From the NCBI GenBank assembly GCA_025738555.1, contig JAOVFP010000013.1:1860001-1924000 (forward strand): a stretch of DNA of 64,000 bases, written 5' to 3'. Made by a program: the position numbers and the translations under genes. The notes under the pieces are model-generated. The model searched no databases, had not been told where the DNA came from, and saw only the letters and a list, made by a program, of their open reading frames with translations. Below are positions 21,601 through 32,619 of the stretch, piece after piece (position 1 is the stretch's first letter; each line of letters starts with the position of its first letter). This DNA comes from Cyathus striatus (lineage: Eukaryota > Basidiomycota > Agaricomycetes > Agaricales > Nidulariaceae).

Positions 21601-22957
21601 TTCCAGTGTCATTCAAGGTAATAGATACCTTAGGTGTTCGGCAGGAAGTGACTTTATTTGTACCTAGCACCTGAGGGTTGAGGGATACTGATCGTATGTA
21701 TTCCTGCAAACTCCTATGATATGGGATGTACAGTAAAGACTGTAAATGGGCAATGAACTGTGGGGCTTTGCTAGGTTTGATTAGAACTTGGCCCATGACT
21801 GGTGTGGTACAGCAAAGGCTGTAAATAAGAGATGAACTGTGAGAGTTTCTAGAGTATATGGCTAAAGCTGTATAGGGTAACAATAACTGCTAGAAACACT
21901 AGGAAAGCTTGTATGTACAGCAAAGGCTGTATATAAAGATTGGTGCTGTGGTGAAGGTTGAAATGAAGTTGAGGGCCTTGGTTGTTTCTGACTGTAGCTT
22001 GGTGGCTGCAGCACATAAACTAATATGTGCTGCTACTGAATAGATATGATAAAAGTGACATTGAGATTCGATACATTGAGTTGAGGTGCATTATGTTGAG
22101 TTGAGTTGAGTTACGTTGAGATTACTGTGAATATATTTATATGGTGAGTTGAGCTGCATTGTTTATGTTACTAATAGAACTGAAGAAAAGCACAATAGAT
22201 TCTGTATCTAATGTGTAAGAATAACTACTTGGGATGAACAGGTGAGTAAGATCCTAGCTAGTGGCAGGCTATTTGGTAATGGATAAAACTACTGTCTAAG
22301 GCTCAATTCCTCTCTCCTTTTATGCTCTTTTTCCTCCTACTGCTGACTGATCCTATCCAAAACCAATCCTGCATTGTCCTTCAAATTTGGTAATGATGGA
22401 TCCATTGTCTTGAGGTGGGGGCTGCACAGGACAGTGGTGTTCAGGGAGGTGAGTCAGGTCTTGAACAATGGTTACAGAAATAGTATTACATTGTTCTGGT
22501 GATGAACAATGGAATTCTACTCACGGACCCCAGTAGACAATGGGCAGGAAGACAATGGGTGAATAGGAGGACATTGTTCTGCACAATGGGTGCAAAAGAA
22601 CAATGGAGTCCTATTATTAGAAACAATGGCATATCTTTGGTAAGCAAATGTATAGGCATTGTTCTGAACAATGGGTGTGAGGAACAATGGGGTTCTATTA
22701 TTAGAAACAATGGCATGTCCTTGGTAATCAAATGCATAGGCATTGTTCTTGAACAATGGGTGTGAAGAACAATGGTGTCCTATTTTTAATGGTATTGATT
22801 ATTGGTCACCAAGAAGTTGGGTATTTGTTTGTGTTTCCATATGTTTGTTTCTTGAGAAGCAGTGCCTCATGAGAATTATTTGGTAGTGTATTTGGAAAGT
22901 TCCAGATGATGTGGATTCCAGACATTGGGCCATATAGCCATATGTGTGTGTTTATGA
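21600..22957. other. Insertion within element 4 integrase
   Basis: About 1.36 kb separate the integrase pieces NKGYH and the LEELH segment, which adjoin in element 3. The interior is non-coding and holds three copies of an ACAGCAAAGGCTGTAAAT-like word (21730-21930), GTTGAG runs (22075-22120) and an ACAATGG array (22440-22790). No clear target duplication or terminal repeat was found, so the class is unknown. Confidence 0.5.
22440..22790. repeat. Tandem/palindromic ACAATGG array
   Basis: Two long units of about 85 bp (from about 22575 and 22660) and partial flanking units share CATTGTTCTGAACAATGGGT, which is itself a near-palindrome of CATTGTT and AACAATG. Single ACAATGG words continue on either side. 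Confidence 0.75.
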
Positions 22958-25900
22958 CTAATCAAGTTTCACCCATGACACCAGATGTATCACAAGGTTC
23001 AGGTGATAACCCTTGTTTGCATAGAACAGTGAAATTCCTGTGGTTGTGCTCAGTGCATTATTGTAAGCAAATTCAGCAAGAGGTAAGAGATCACACCAGT
23101 TATCCTGCTGGTAGTTGCAGTAGGCCCAAAGGTATTGTTCCAGAGTTTGGTTGGTGTGTTCCATTTGGCCATCACCTTTGGGATGATAACCCAAGGTGAA
23201 ATGCAAAGCAATATTGAGGGCTGTACCAAGGGAATGGAAGAAATGCAATACAAACTTGGAACCACAATCAGAAGTGATGTGTTTCAGGACTCTGTGCTTG
23301 AAAAAGACATGAAGTACAAATAGAAGTGCAAGGTCAGAAGAAGAGCATGTGGTATGAGTGGGAATGAAGATAGACTGCTTGGAGAAATGATCCACAATAA
23401 TGAGTATAGAATCATACTTGGAAGCTGATGATTTTGGAAGTTGATCTATGAAATCCATAGAAATTGAGTGCCATGGGCATCTGGAAACTGGAAGTTGTTT
23501 CAGGGTTCTATATGGGTGGTGGTGCTGTGGTTTAGAATGCATGCAAGTATTACAAGACTTACAATAGTCCTTTAAAAATGTCCATATAAGTGGCCAAGTA
23601 TATTCATGTTGAATTAGTTCAAGGGTCTTGTTCTGTCCAAGGTGTCCTGAAAGCAGATGGTTGTGTTTGTACTGTAAAACCTGAAGCTGAAGGGTTCTGG
23701 AGTCTGGAACATAGATCTGGTTGTCTAGACAGAGGAATCTGTCTGGTGTTACAGTCCAATGATTCTCAGGAGTCCACATTCAGATAACTGCAACCAGGTC
23801 ATTAGGGAGAGCTAATAATATATCAGTATGTAACTGTTCAATGTCCATGATGATACTAGTGCAAAGAGTGGGTACAATAAGTAAGGTTTCTCAGAGAGAA
23901 GTGATAAGCTGTTCCTAGGTGAACACTGGACAATTGTTATGTGGATTGTCCTTAGTGTAGCTGCTATCCCCTTCTTTAGGATAGACATCCCATCATCTAG
24001 TCAGAGCATCTGGCTTCACCCTGAGTTTTCCAGGTCGAAAGTGGATGACTAGGTTGAACTGGGAAAGATACTCAGACCATCGGGCTTGTCATCAGGATAA
24101 GATCTTGGTTGTGGAAAAGTATTCCAAGTTCTTGTGGTCTGTGACAATATTGATGGGTGAACCAGAACCTTCCAGATAATGATGCCAGACTTGGAATGCT
24201 TTGAAGATAGTGAGCAATTCCTTGTCATGGGTGTCATAGTTTAACTCAGGAGGTGTAAAGGTTCGTGAGTGGAAAGTGATAGGGTGAATCTTGCCATCAT
24301 CCAAAACTATAGACAAGATAGCAGCCAATGTGTAATCTGGAGCATCAGTTTCCATGATAAGCAGCTTGTCGGGAACCCAATGGGTAAGGATGGGTGCCAA
24401 TATGAAAGCATCCTTAAGTTCAGTAAAAGTGGAACAGCACTTTTCTGAGAAGTTCCACAGGTTACCCTTCTGGGTAAGGTGGGTGAGTGGAACAACTATG
24501 TCAGAATAGTTGTATATAAAATGCCAATAGAAATTAGCAAATCTGAGGAAAGATTAAATGTCTTTTACTTTTCTTGGTTCAGGCCAATCTTGAATAGTCT
24601 TCATCTTTGTTGGAGACATGGTGAGACTGTTGGGTGATAGTATATATCCAAGATATTCCATGGATTCCAAGTGGAACTCACACTTATCTGTGTGTGTGTA
24701 CAACCTGTGCTTCCAGAGTCAACACAAGACTTCTTTAACATGTTGGCAATGTTGCACAAGGTTATCAGAGTATATTAGAATGTCATCCAAATAAACTATA
24801 ATGCACACATTGAGAAGGTCCTTGAATACATCATTCATGAAGTGTTGGAAACCTGCAGGTGCATTGGAAAGTCTGAAGTGCATGACTAGCCATTCAAAGG
24901 ATCCATAGTGAGTCTGGAAAGAAGTTTTCCATTCATTGTTCTTGGCAATGTGGACAAGGTGGTACACATGATGCAGATTGATCTTGATATAGATATGGGC
25001 ATGACAGGGACTGTCAAGCAAATCTGAAATGAGTGGCAAAGGATAATAATCCTTTTTAGAAATAGTGTTCAACCCATGGAAATCCACACAAAGCTGAAGT
25101 GATCTGTCCTTCTTGCAGACAAAAAGGACAGGAGCCCCATGTGGAGAGTGTGAAGGTTGAATGAATCCAATCTGGATATGTTCATCAATGAAATCCTGAA
25201 GAGTGGAAAACTCAGACTGGGAAAGGGAATAGATCTGACCTATGGGAGGTAATGCACCTTCCTCTAGGTTGATCTTTAAGTCATAGGGACAGTGAGGGGC
25301 AAGTGTATCTGCCCAGGACTTGCTAAATACATCAGCATACTTGTTATACTCAGATAGTATGGAAGAAAGATCTGGGGCTTCCTCAGAATTGAGGCAGCAG
25401 CAGTAGTGACAGCACCAAGCTGGATATGGAAAGTCTGTGCTCCCTCTAAATGGCATGCACATGAGAAGGTGGAACTGTTTATTAGTGAAATGCTAGGAGG
25501 AGCAGGCATAGACTCATCAGAAGTGACCAGAGATGGATCCTCAGAAGTGGAACCTGGCTCTGAGGTATTGGATTTGAGCAGAAGTTGCTCAGAAGTGACT
25601 GGAGTCTGGAATGTTAATGAGCCCAATACCCAGTCAATCAACAGATTGAAGTGGGTGAGCCAATTGTATCCTAGGACTGCAGAACACACTGAATCAAGAG
25701 GTGTCACATAGAGTTCAACTGTTATACATTCACCAGTAGGGAATAGTACAGGGAGTGTAATGAACTTGGTTATAACATGATTGGTGGTGCCATTGAAGAG
25801 TCTGAGAGCAATAGGTGGAGTAGGTGAGGTGGGAATAGCATGTGTCCATATGAAAGATGAATCCATAAAACAATGGGTAGAACCCAAATCAACTAAAGCA

Positions 25901-26030
25901 CTATATGAAACTGTACAGGATGTAGAGAGTGCATGGATGGTACTACAAAGTGGAATATGAAGGGCATTGGGGTCAGAAAGAGTGGAAGCATTGAGTCTTA
26001 CCTGCATTGGCTGCACACAAGGGGGAACAA
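22958..26030 (-). pseudogene. pol: Gypsy element 4 pol (PR, RT, RNase H, integrase)
   Basis: In minus-strand order: protease ([16 protein letters not shown]), RT with an intact YLDD box (IVYLDDILIYSDN), RNase H (THWVPDKLLIMETDAPDYT, NYDTHDKELLTIFKAF), integrase zinc finger (HNHLLSGHLGQNK, CKSCNTCMHSK) and core residues D (SMDFIDQLP), D (ITSDCGSKF) and E (MEHTNQTLEQY). A frameshift near 25280-25460 splits PR from RT. Further breaks lie near 24720, 24500 and between RNase H and the zinc finger (23780-24060). The enzyme set copies and integrates the element; this copy is dead. It is more diverged from elements 2 and 3 than they are from each other. Confidence 0.9.
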
Positions 26031-26061
26031 CATGGTCCTCAGCTTGTGTGGTATCCAGAGG

Positions 26062-27232
26062 ACCACTCTCTATTTTTTTGAACCCAAAGCTGGGTTGGAA
26101 AGAAGTGCAGACCTGCAGGTTAAGGGACCTGCAGAAGCCAATGTAGGAGCCATAGTGAGTAATCCAGATGCCTGGGCTCTAGCTGCAGAAGAGGCAGAGC
26201 AGGGACATTCATTGGTGCAATGCCCTGGATTCCTGCAGAACAAGTATAGATTGTTGTCCATGCAACACTGACATTCTTGAGGCAAGAGTTTGCCATCCTG
26301 ACCAACTTTGTCACTCAATTCTGGCCTTCTCTGCTGAAGGGGCTGTGAGGAATGAGGTGGGTGACTACCAGCATGATGGGGATAGCTCAGACAGGGTGCA
26401 TATTGGCTTGAAGCAAGGTGGGAAGGTGTTGGGGTGACTGTGGGGCAATTTACAGGAGCCCTAACAGAGCTATCCACAACCTGTGGACCCTGAGACTGGT
26501 GGGATTCCTGTGTATGCTTGGACTGGCATGTATGCTTAGTGAGTGTAATCCTTCTTCATTGGCCACAGGACTGGAAATTGGAGAACAATATTAGTGTATA
26601 ATGTTGGAGATTTACTTAGCTTGAATAAAAGTTTCTTGATATTGTTGATGCTCTTCAATGACTTAAGGCTTGAGTTGTGTGTATGCATGATAAAGTTTAG
26701 ACCATAAAAAAGGTAACATTCCAGGTATTGAAGTACCCACATATTATACAATGGCTGTTTCTTCCTGGGAGTGGCATGCAAGATGTGTGCACCTGGGATT
26801 GTTGTCATCATCCTCATCACCATTGTCCCCTGAGCCTGAGGATGGTGGATATGAAGGATTGAGCTGAGAAGGAGGTGGAGGTAGTGGCCCAATGGTACTA
26901 CCATCAGAGCTGTGACCCTCAGGAGTTTCCTGGTCTGCTGAGACTGTACTGTATGGCAGTGGGGTGCCATCCAGATGAGCCTGAGCAGATCCAAGGTTCC
27001 CAGCTGCAGGAACAGAGAGTGTCTGAGCAGAAGTCAAGGGTGGACCCAGGAAAGTAGCACTAGGAGGTGGTGCTGGGATGGGTGTAACCCAAGACAGTGT
27101 AGAAGGTAGAGAACCAGAAGTACTCCATGGAGGCTGTTGCCTCATAGCTGCATGGGTGGCATGAGCACCCACAACATTGGTATGACTAGCAGTATGTGCT
27201 GTATGAGTAACTGAAGTCCCAGTTGGAGCCAT
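26062..27232 (-). pseudogene. gag: Gypsy element 4 gag, capsid region replaced
   Basis: The ATG at 27232 gives MAPTGTSVTHTAHTASHTN, comparable to the gag starts of the other elements, followed by a Pro/Ser/Asp-rich region (to about 26760). The capsid domain seen in elements 1-3 is missing. After an unrelated stretch the frame resumes at about 26477 with the basic linker and the zinc knuckle, whose first Cys is Tyr (LYLFCRNPGHCTNEC). Gag ends with LGSKK and a stop just before the protease region. Confidence 0.8.
26515..26755. other. Unrelated segment replacing gag capsid in element 4
   Basis: About 240 bp of AT-rich sequence stand where roughly 600 bp of capsid coding should be. It has no coding similarity to gag and no visible terminal repeats. 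This is a deletion with filler rather than a clean insertion. Confidence 0.45.
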
Positions 27233-27269
27233 GATAGAAGAGATATCCAAGGTATAAGTATTCATATAC

Positions 27270-28044
27270 TGTTATGTACTGATTCCTTTCTACTAGAAAG
27301 CAGATGTGAAGATGCCTGGAGGGTGTGGAAGAACTATAATGGAAACCTGAAGTGAGTACAGGTGCAGAAATGTAGAGTGGAAGTGCAGGAATGAACTATG
27401 GCTTCAGCATATGTGCTGCACTGCCTGGATATCCCCAGGGAATGGTTTGTATTTCATGACAGACAATATTCAATGAAAGGAAATGTTCCAGAGTATCAGA
27501 AGAGGCTTCACCACTACACTAGGCAGCAGGAGAGAAACCTGAAGGAAAACCCAGAGCAGGTTTCAGAACTTAAGAGTAGGAAGAAGTGTACAGAGTTGAT
27601 ATGAATACTAAAGACTAATAGTACATCTGGAAGACTATATATACTAAGTAGAAACCTATAGGTACAAATGCAGAAGCAGGGAACTAAGAACAAATCAAAG
27701 GGATAGGTAAAAGATAAAGACTGGGCAAAGCAGAGTAGGGGCGCAAATGATGCACTCAGAATGAAGAATAAAGAACTAAACTACATTGACCATAATGAAA
27801 TGTATAGGTAGTAATGGAAGGGAGGAGTAATACTATAATGATGCAGTGAGGCCATTATAAGAGAAAGTACATATCTGAGATATCTGATAGAAAACCTGAT
27901 GGGTTCTGGGTATGAACCTGGGCAGGAACATCAGGAAGTATAAACCCATAGCTGGTACATTCCAGGAACAGACCAGGTGTGTTGGAAGGTCACATGGGAA
28001 CCTTTGGTAACATCAGCATGATGTATCCAGACATGGATATAACA
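27270..28044 (-). mobile_element. 5' LTR of gypsy element 4 (reverse)
   Basis: The plus strand starts TGTTATGTACTG directly after the gag leader, at the position where TGTCACGACC begins the LTRs of element 3. It contains the shared segment GGCTTCAGCATATGTGCTGC (27400-27419). A degenerate outer end GGATATAACA falls at 28035-28044. At about 775 bp it is longer than the 650-bp LTRs, so the outer border is provisional. Confidence 0.55.
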
Positions 28045-28830
28045 AGAAATTAAACCTAGAACATCATTATTATTGATGACATGTGCAATTATAGCAAGAA
28101 AAGCTATATTATTAGATGAGGTCCAGAGGTCAAGTGATATGGTAAAATTCCCATGAAGAGTCTAGAATATAACTATGAGTAAGAAATCTTGTAATATGTA
28201 ATTCTTGAATGAAGTATAACTCACCAAAAACTTGGTTTTGATATCTGCTAATCCTTCCTCACTAAGCTTAATATGTCAGAAGTAACAAGAATAGAGGGGG
28301 TGGATGGAGAGAGAATAGAGGATAATAAGAGCAAGGAAGGTGATAAGAGAGCAAATAACTCAGACACAAACACTAACACAGACACAAGATGGGGAGGAAA
28401 CTTGTTAACTACTACCAAGATACAGAGTGTTTATATACTGAGGGTGTCTACCAAAGTCCAACCAAGGTCCTGTAACTAAGGTAACTGACAGCTGTCAATC
28501 TGTCAATCACATATCTGTCAATCACAGAACTGTCAAGTATGACAGGTGACAAGTGACAGCTGTCAAAGAAGCTGTGCAACCCTGAATATCTAACATAATA
28601 ATGCACTATTTTATTGCATGCCTCCCTGGAATCTTAATTGATTTTCTATGGTGAACATATTCAATTAGTTCTTGAAATTCCAGCTGCTCAACTTCTTCAA
28701 AGGGCTGATCACTGGCTACAACTCAACTTGCAAGCAGACATTCAAATTTATCTTGTTCAAAAGGTCTCTATGTAAATATAAGCCATCTTGTATTACAATT
28801 ACAACAAAAGTAAGATAAAATCTTACCATT
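28045..28830. other. No gene; short CTGTCAATC repeats
   Basis: Non-coding apart from a 68-codon frame at 28273-28479 without features. At 28480-28580 the words CTGTCAATC, GACAGCTGTCAA and TGACAGGTGACA recur about eight times in direct and inverted form, making a small foldback region. Confidence 0.5.
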
Positions 28831-28832
28831 GC

Positions 28833-29047
28833 TCATTCCTCCTGCTTTGCAAATGCTTTCTTAATGTTTTTGGACTTCCTTTCCAGATCTTCTAAATATG
28901 TAGCCACTTTTCCTTCACTCAATGAAAGCTTGCCAGATGCAATTTCAATCTCTTCTTCCATAATTCCATTGATACCACACTGAGCCTTAAGAATGTTGTA
29001 GGAGTCATACATAGTGGGCAATGCTGTCTTCAGATTTCCAATCAATC
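28833..29047 (-). CDS. Possible terminal exon of an unknown protein
   Basis: The minus frame ending at 28833 gives a helical, charged segment (MYDSYNILKAQCG, MEEEIEIASGKLS, KVATYLEDLERKSKNIKKAF). A good acceptor (ACTTACTATAG) precedes it at about 29048-29058. Upstream residues in the same frame are hydrophobic junk that the intron would remove. No companion exon was identified between 29060 and 30100. It may be a relic of a mobile-element gene. Family unknown. Confidence 0.3.
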
Positions 29048-29108
29048 CTATAGTAAGTAAATAAAATGTTAGTAAGTAGTAATGTAGATTAATAAATAAC
29101 TGCACCAT

Positions 29109-30111
29109 TTAAACAGCAATGCATTGCTCTAGTTATAGTTAGAGTTCAATGCCCACCATGATAGCACTGGTAATTCTTGTCACCAGGCTTCCCAATATTA
29201 CCTTTACTGTTATGTGTAACATGTTTATAAAAGTAATAAATTGGGTTTTGGGTTTCCTATTAGTGCAATAAATAAGAACTGATACTATTGACAAGACATA
29301 AATTCAACACTTGCCTTTTTTTTTAGAAGACTCAGAAGCAGATGGTGGACTGAAACCTGAATGTGCCACTATCAAACATCAGGGTTTGGTTCTACAAGCA
29401 GTGCCAGAGAGGTCTTGACATGTCAAAATGTTTTTCAGAGTTGGGTACAATGTCAGGACAGTGCACAAATATGTATATTTTGAGAAGTGCCAGAGAGAAA
29501 GAGCAGAGAGGGAGAGATTGAGTAGACAAGTTGAGACATGGGTGGAACATGTACTAACACTTCACTCAAATGTGATCCAGATAGTTACATAATCCATGAC
29601 TTCCAACCAAATATGATACTATCATTCACCTGTTGATGAGAACACCACTCAATGAGAATGTCACACCAGTGTCACACTACTTAGTCTCATCAAAGAATTC
29701 AATGACCAACTAGCAGTGCAGAAGCAAACACCAGCACAGATGTCAATGAGATCCATCAAATTCTTCATATTCCACTTGTTCTGTCCTACAGCAAGCATGA
29801 CATTCCCCATAATTTGGAAGTTTAAAAGTTCATGAATTTCTGTAAAATAAAAGATATATTATACATTCTAGAGCTTAAATTAGACTGTATGCAAAGTTTG
29901 AGGTAAAAAATACAACAGGAAAGTGGAGAAATATGGTGATTCTCATTGAGTGGTTGTCTCATCAACTGGTGAACAATAAATAGTACATCAGGATTACATC
30001 TTATCTCAAAAATCAATTTGCTCACTTATATGCTAAGTTAATTATACCATAAACTATACCAGACTGTAATATGTCCATAATAGTACAGGTACTCTACAGA
30101 TGTAAACCATA
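29109..30111. other. No gene recognised
   Basis: AT-rich, without conserved motifs. Short frames such as 29822-30025 (minus) look random. It separates the 28833 exon from the LTR of element 2 and may include remnants upstream of that exon. Confidence 0.45.
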
Positions 30112-30777
30112 TGTCATATCCCGTATCACCTACCTCTGGACTCCTATGCTCTTACTCCACCTTCACCTATGTTTACTCTGGACTTTGATTACACTCTTAA
30201 TATTACATATTGATTACTGTACATAGATTACTCTTGTTTCCTTTCTTCTGCCATACTGAGCTATCCCCTCAGTATTGTAGTATACATATCATAGTGAGTC
30301 ACTTATCATTCTTAAGTGCACCACTATCAGTTTTACTTTACACTGCCATATGCACTCACTTCTCCGATGCATTTTATTATGTTTAATTAGTTATAGTCTT
30401 CATTCTACATATGCCTACCCTGACCATACTTCTCCACTGGCCAAGGCCAGTGGCCTTTACTTACTCCAAGTCTCTAGTATTTAAGTAGTACTTGATTTGT
30501 ACTTAGACTTCAGTTTTGTATTGAACTATGTCCTCACCCTCTTGTCTGACTTGAGTTACACCTCTTGTCTCTTCTTGTCTCTTGTCATCTCCGAAGGGCT
30601 TGCCCTTACTCCAAAATCCAGGACCAGGAATCCCAGGGGCACAGCACATAAGCTGAAGCCAAAGTCCTACCCTCTGAGTTCTCATTCTCTGCTTCTGTCT
30701 CATACTCACCCCTTGTTTCTCCACAGTCACCCCCTCGTACTCCACTGCCAAGTCAGGCTAGGGGCACAGTTGTGACA
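30112..30777 (+). mobile_element. 5' LTR of gypsy element 2
   Basis: 666 bp starting TGTCATATCCCGTATCACC and ending CACAGTTGTGACA; the TG...CA ends are imperfect inverted repeats. It is the forward counterpart of the two element 3 LTRs and is readily alignable with them over its full length. The 5 bp before it, CCATA, should recur after the 3' LTR, which lies outside the window. Confidence 0.9.
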
Positions 30778-30828
30778 GTATACAAAACTACCACCTTGGA
30801 TTCCTCTCACAACACTTTTCTTTCCCTC

Positions 30829-32619
30829 ATGGCTACCTGTATGCAGACTCAGACTGCACACACCAGGAGCCATGAACAGCAGCAAAATGAAGTATGCCAT
30901 AGCAATCATCTAGCTGCCCAGCAAACTCGCAAACATAACAATGCCAGCACACCTTGTTGTGTTGACTCTGCTCCACCTCTCTCTTGGCGGAATGCCCCAC
31001 CCTCAGCCAGTGCTCTAGTTTCTGGGGGAATTACCTCCACTCATCATGCAGCTCATGAACTTCAGCCAGTTCACAGTAATCAATTGCACACTCCATGCCC
31101 AATCCTGTTGAGCATTCTGTTCAACCCCACCCTTGTCCCCACTGCATCCATAGAACCAGTGGATACTCAACTTCCTCCAGAAGGTGTAGCTGCTCACCAG
31201 CAGCAAACACCCACAGCCCATTCACCACCCACCCAACAGCCTGTAGCTTCAGGCAGTGGAGGACTTCCTCCACTACCACTTTCCTCCACTGGTAATTCTG
31301 CCAAAGTTGGAAATGGTGGACCTCCAGGTGATGCTGGAGATGATGGTGATGGCTCTGGAGATGATGGTAATGGTTCTGGAGATAATGATCAAGGAGATGA
31401 TGATCAAGGGGACGATGATGAGCAGGCAGGTGCCAGTGGCAATGGTCCTGGCAGACCAAATCACCCTGGAGGTCCTCCCTCTAATCCTCCCTCCAATTCT
31501 CCCTTGGAACCTCCTTCAAGGCTTCCCTTCAGGGATGTCTACTGCAACTCCCGTCACCCACCATGCCACTATAACTTTACCAGGGATGAAATCCTGGAAA
31601 TGGTGGCCTCTGTGGTGGGTTACTTTGCCCTGCCACCACCACCTCCACCACCTCCTCCTCCTGTTCGGGAGAAGAAGGTTAATCAGCCAGACAATTTCAA
31701 TGGCTCCAACACCTTGAAGTTGGAACCTTTCATCACACAAGTCCACTTAGTTTTCCGGAACAACCCTCAGTTGTACCTGGACAACACATCTAAAGTCAAC
31801 TACACGTTGACTTTCCTCCATGGCTCAGCAAGCAATCTGTTTGCTACTCATCTTGATGATGATGCATATGAGCCATGGATGGATTCATGGGGCTACTTTG
31901 TTCAGCTCCTCTGTACTCACTTCGGCCATACCAACCCTGTTGGTGAAGCTGAAATTCGCATTTTCTCCCTCCACATAGAGGATAATCAGTGGCTCATGAC
32001 CTACGAGATTAAATTTAATGAATATGCCACACTCTTGCCTTGGGACAATGCTGCCCTCAACTCGGCATACTACTGTGGCCTTTGTCCTTGTTTGAAGGAT
32101 GCTCTCTCTCATTGAGAGCAAGGCTGGCCTACGACTCTTGCTGGGACTAAGAAGGTAGTCCAGAGCTATGATCAGAGGCATTGGGAGCACAACACCGAGT
32201 GCAACATTGAGGAGAAGCACAGCAAGTCTGCTGCTAAGTCTTCAGAGAAGCCCAAGGGCAATCAGAATTCGAAGTTGACTTTGAATTCTTCCTCCTCCTC
32301 CAAGACTCAGTTCTCATCCTCCTCTTCCTCTACTGCCTCTTCCAACTCTGCTTTGTCCTCAGGGAAACCCAAGAACAAGCAAAAGCAGAACCAGTCCAAG
32401 GTGCCAGACTTGACTGGGAAGCTTAGTTCTGACAGGAAACTTACCCCGGAAGAACGTAAACATCGCCTGGACCAGAAGCTTTGTCTATTCTGTGGCAACA
32501 CCGGTCATCAGACCAAGGACTGTCACAAGGCAGCCTCTGCCGCCAAAGCCCATGCGGCCACTGCCACCTCTACCAAGGCAACTCCCTTGGCGAACTCGGC
32601 TGAGAGTTTGAAAAAATAG
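30829..32619 (+). pseudogene. gag: Gypsy element 2 gag with one stop codon
   Basis: MATCMQTQTAHTRSHEQQQ begins at 30829. Domains are a low-complexity Pro/Gly/Asp-rich N-terminal half, a poly-Pro run (about 31630-31665), the capsid (DNFNGSNTLKLEPFITQ, SNLFATHLDDDAYEPWMDSW, YATLLPWDNAA), a Ser-rich basic linker and an intact CCHC knuckle (CLFCGNTGHQTKDC, about 32486-32527). TGA at 32116-32118 interrupts the frame where element 3 has CAA (SHQEQG). Otherwise the frame is open to TAG 32617-32619, about 596 codons. Pol follows in another frame. Confidence 0.9.

Noticed and set aside
31121..31464. His/Leu/Ile-rich antisense ORFs within gag of element 2 (and 44673-45025 in element 3)
   Set aside because: Shadows of the Asp/Gly/Pro-rich gag low-complexity region.
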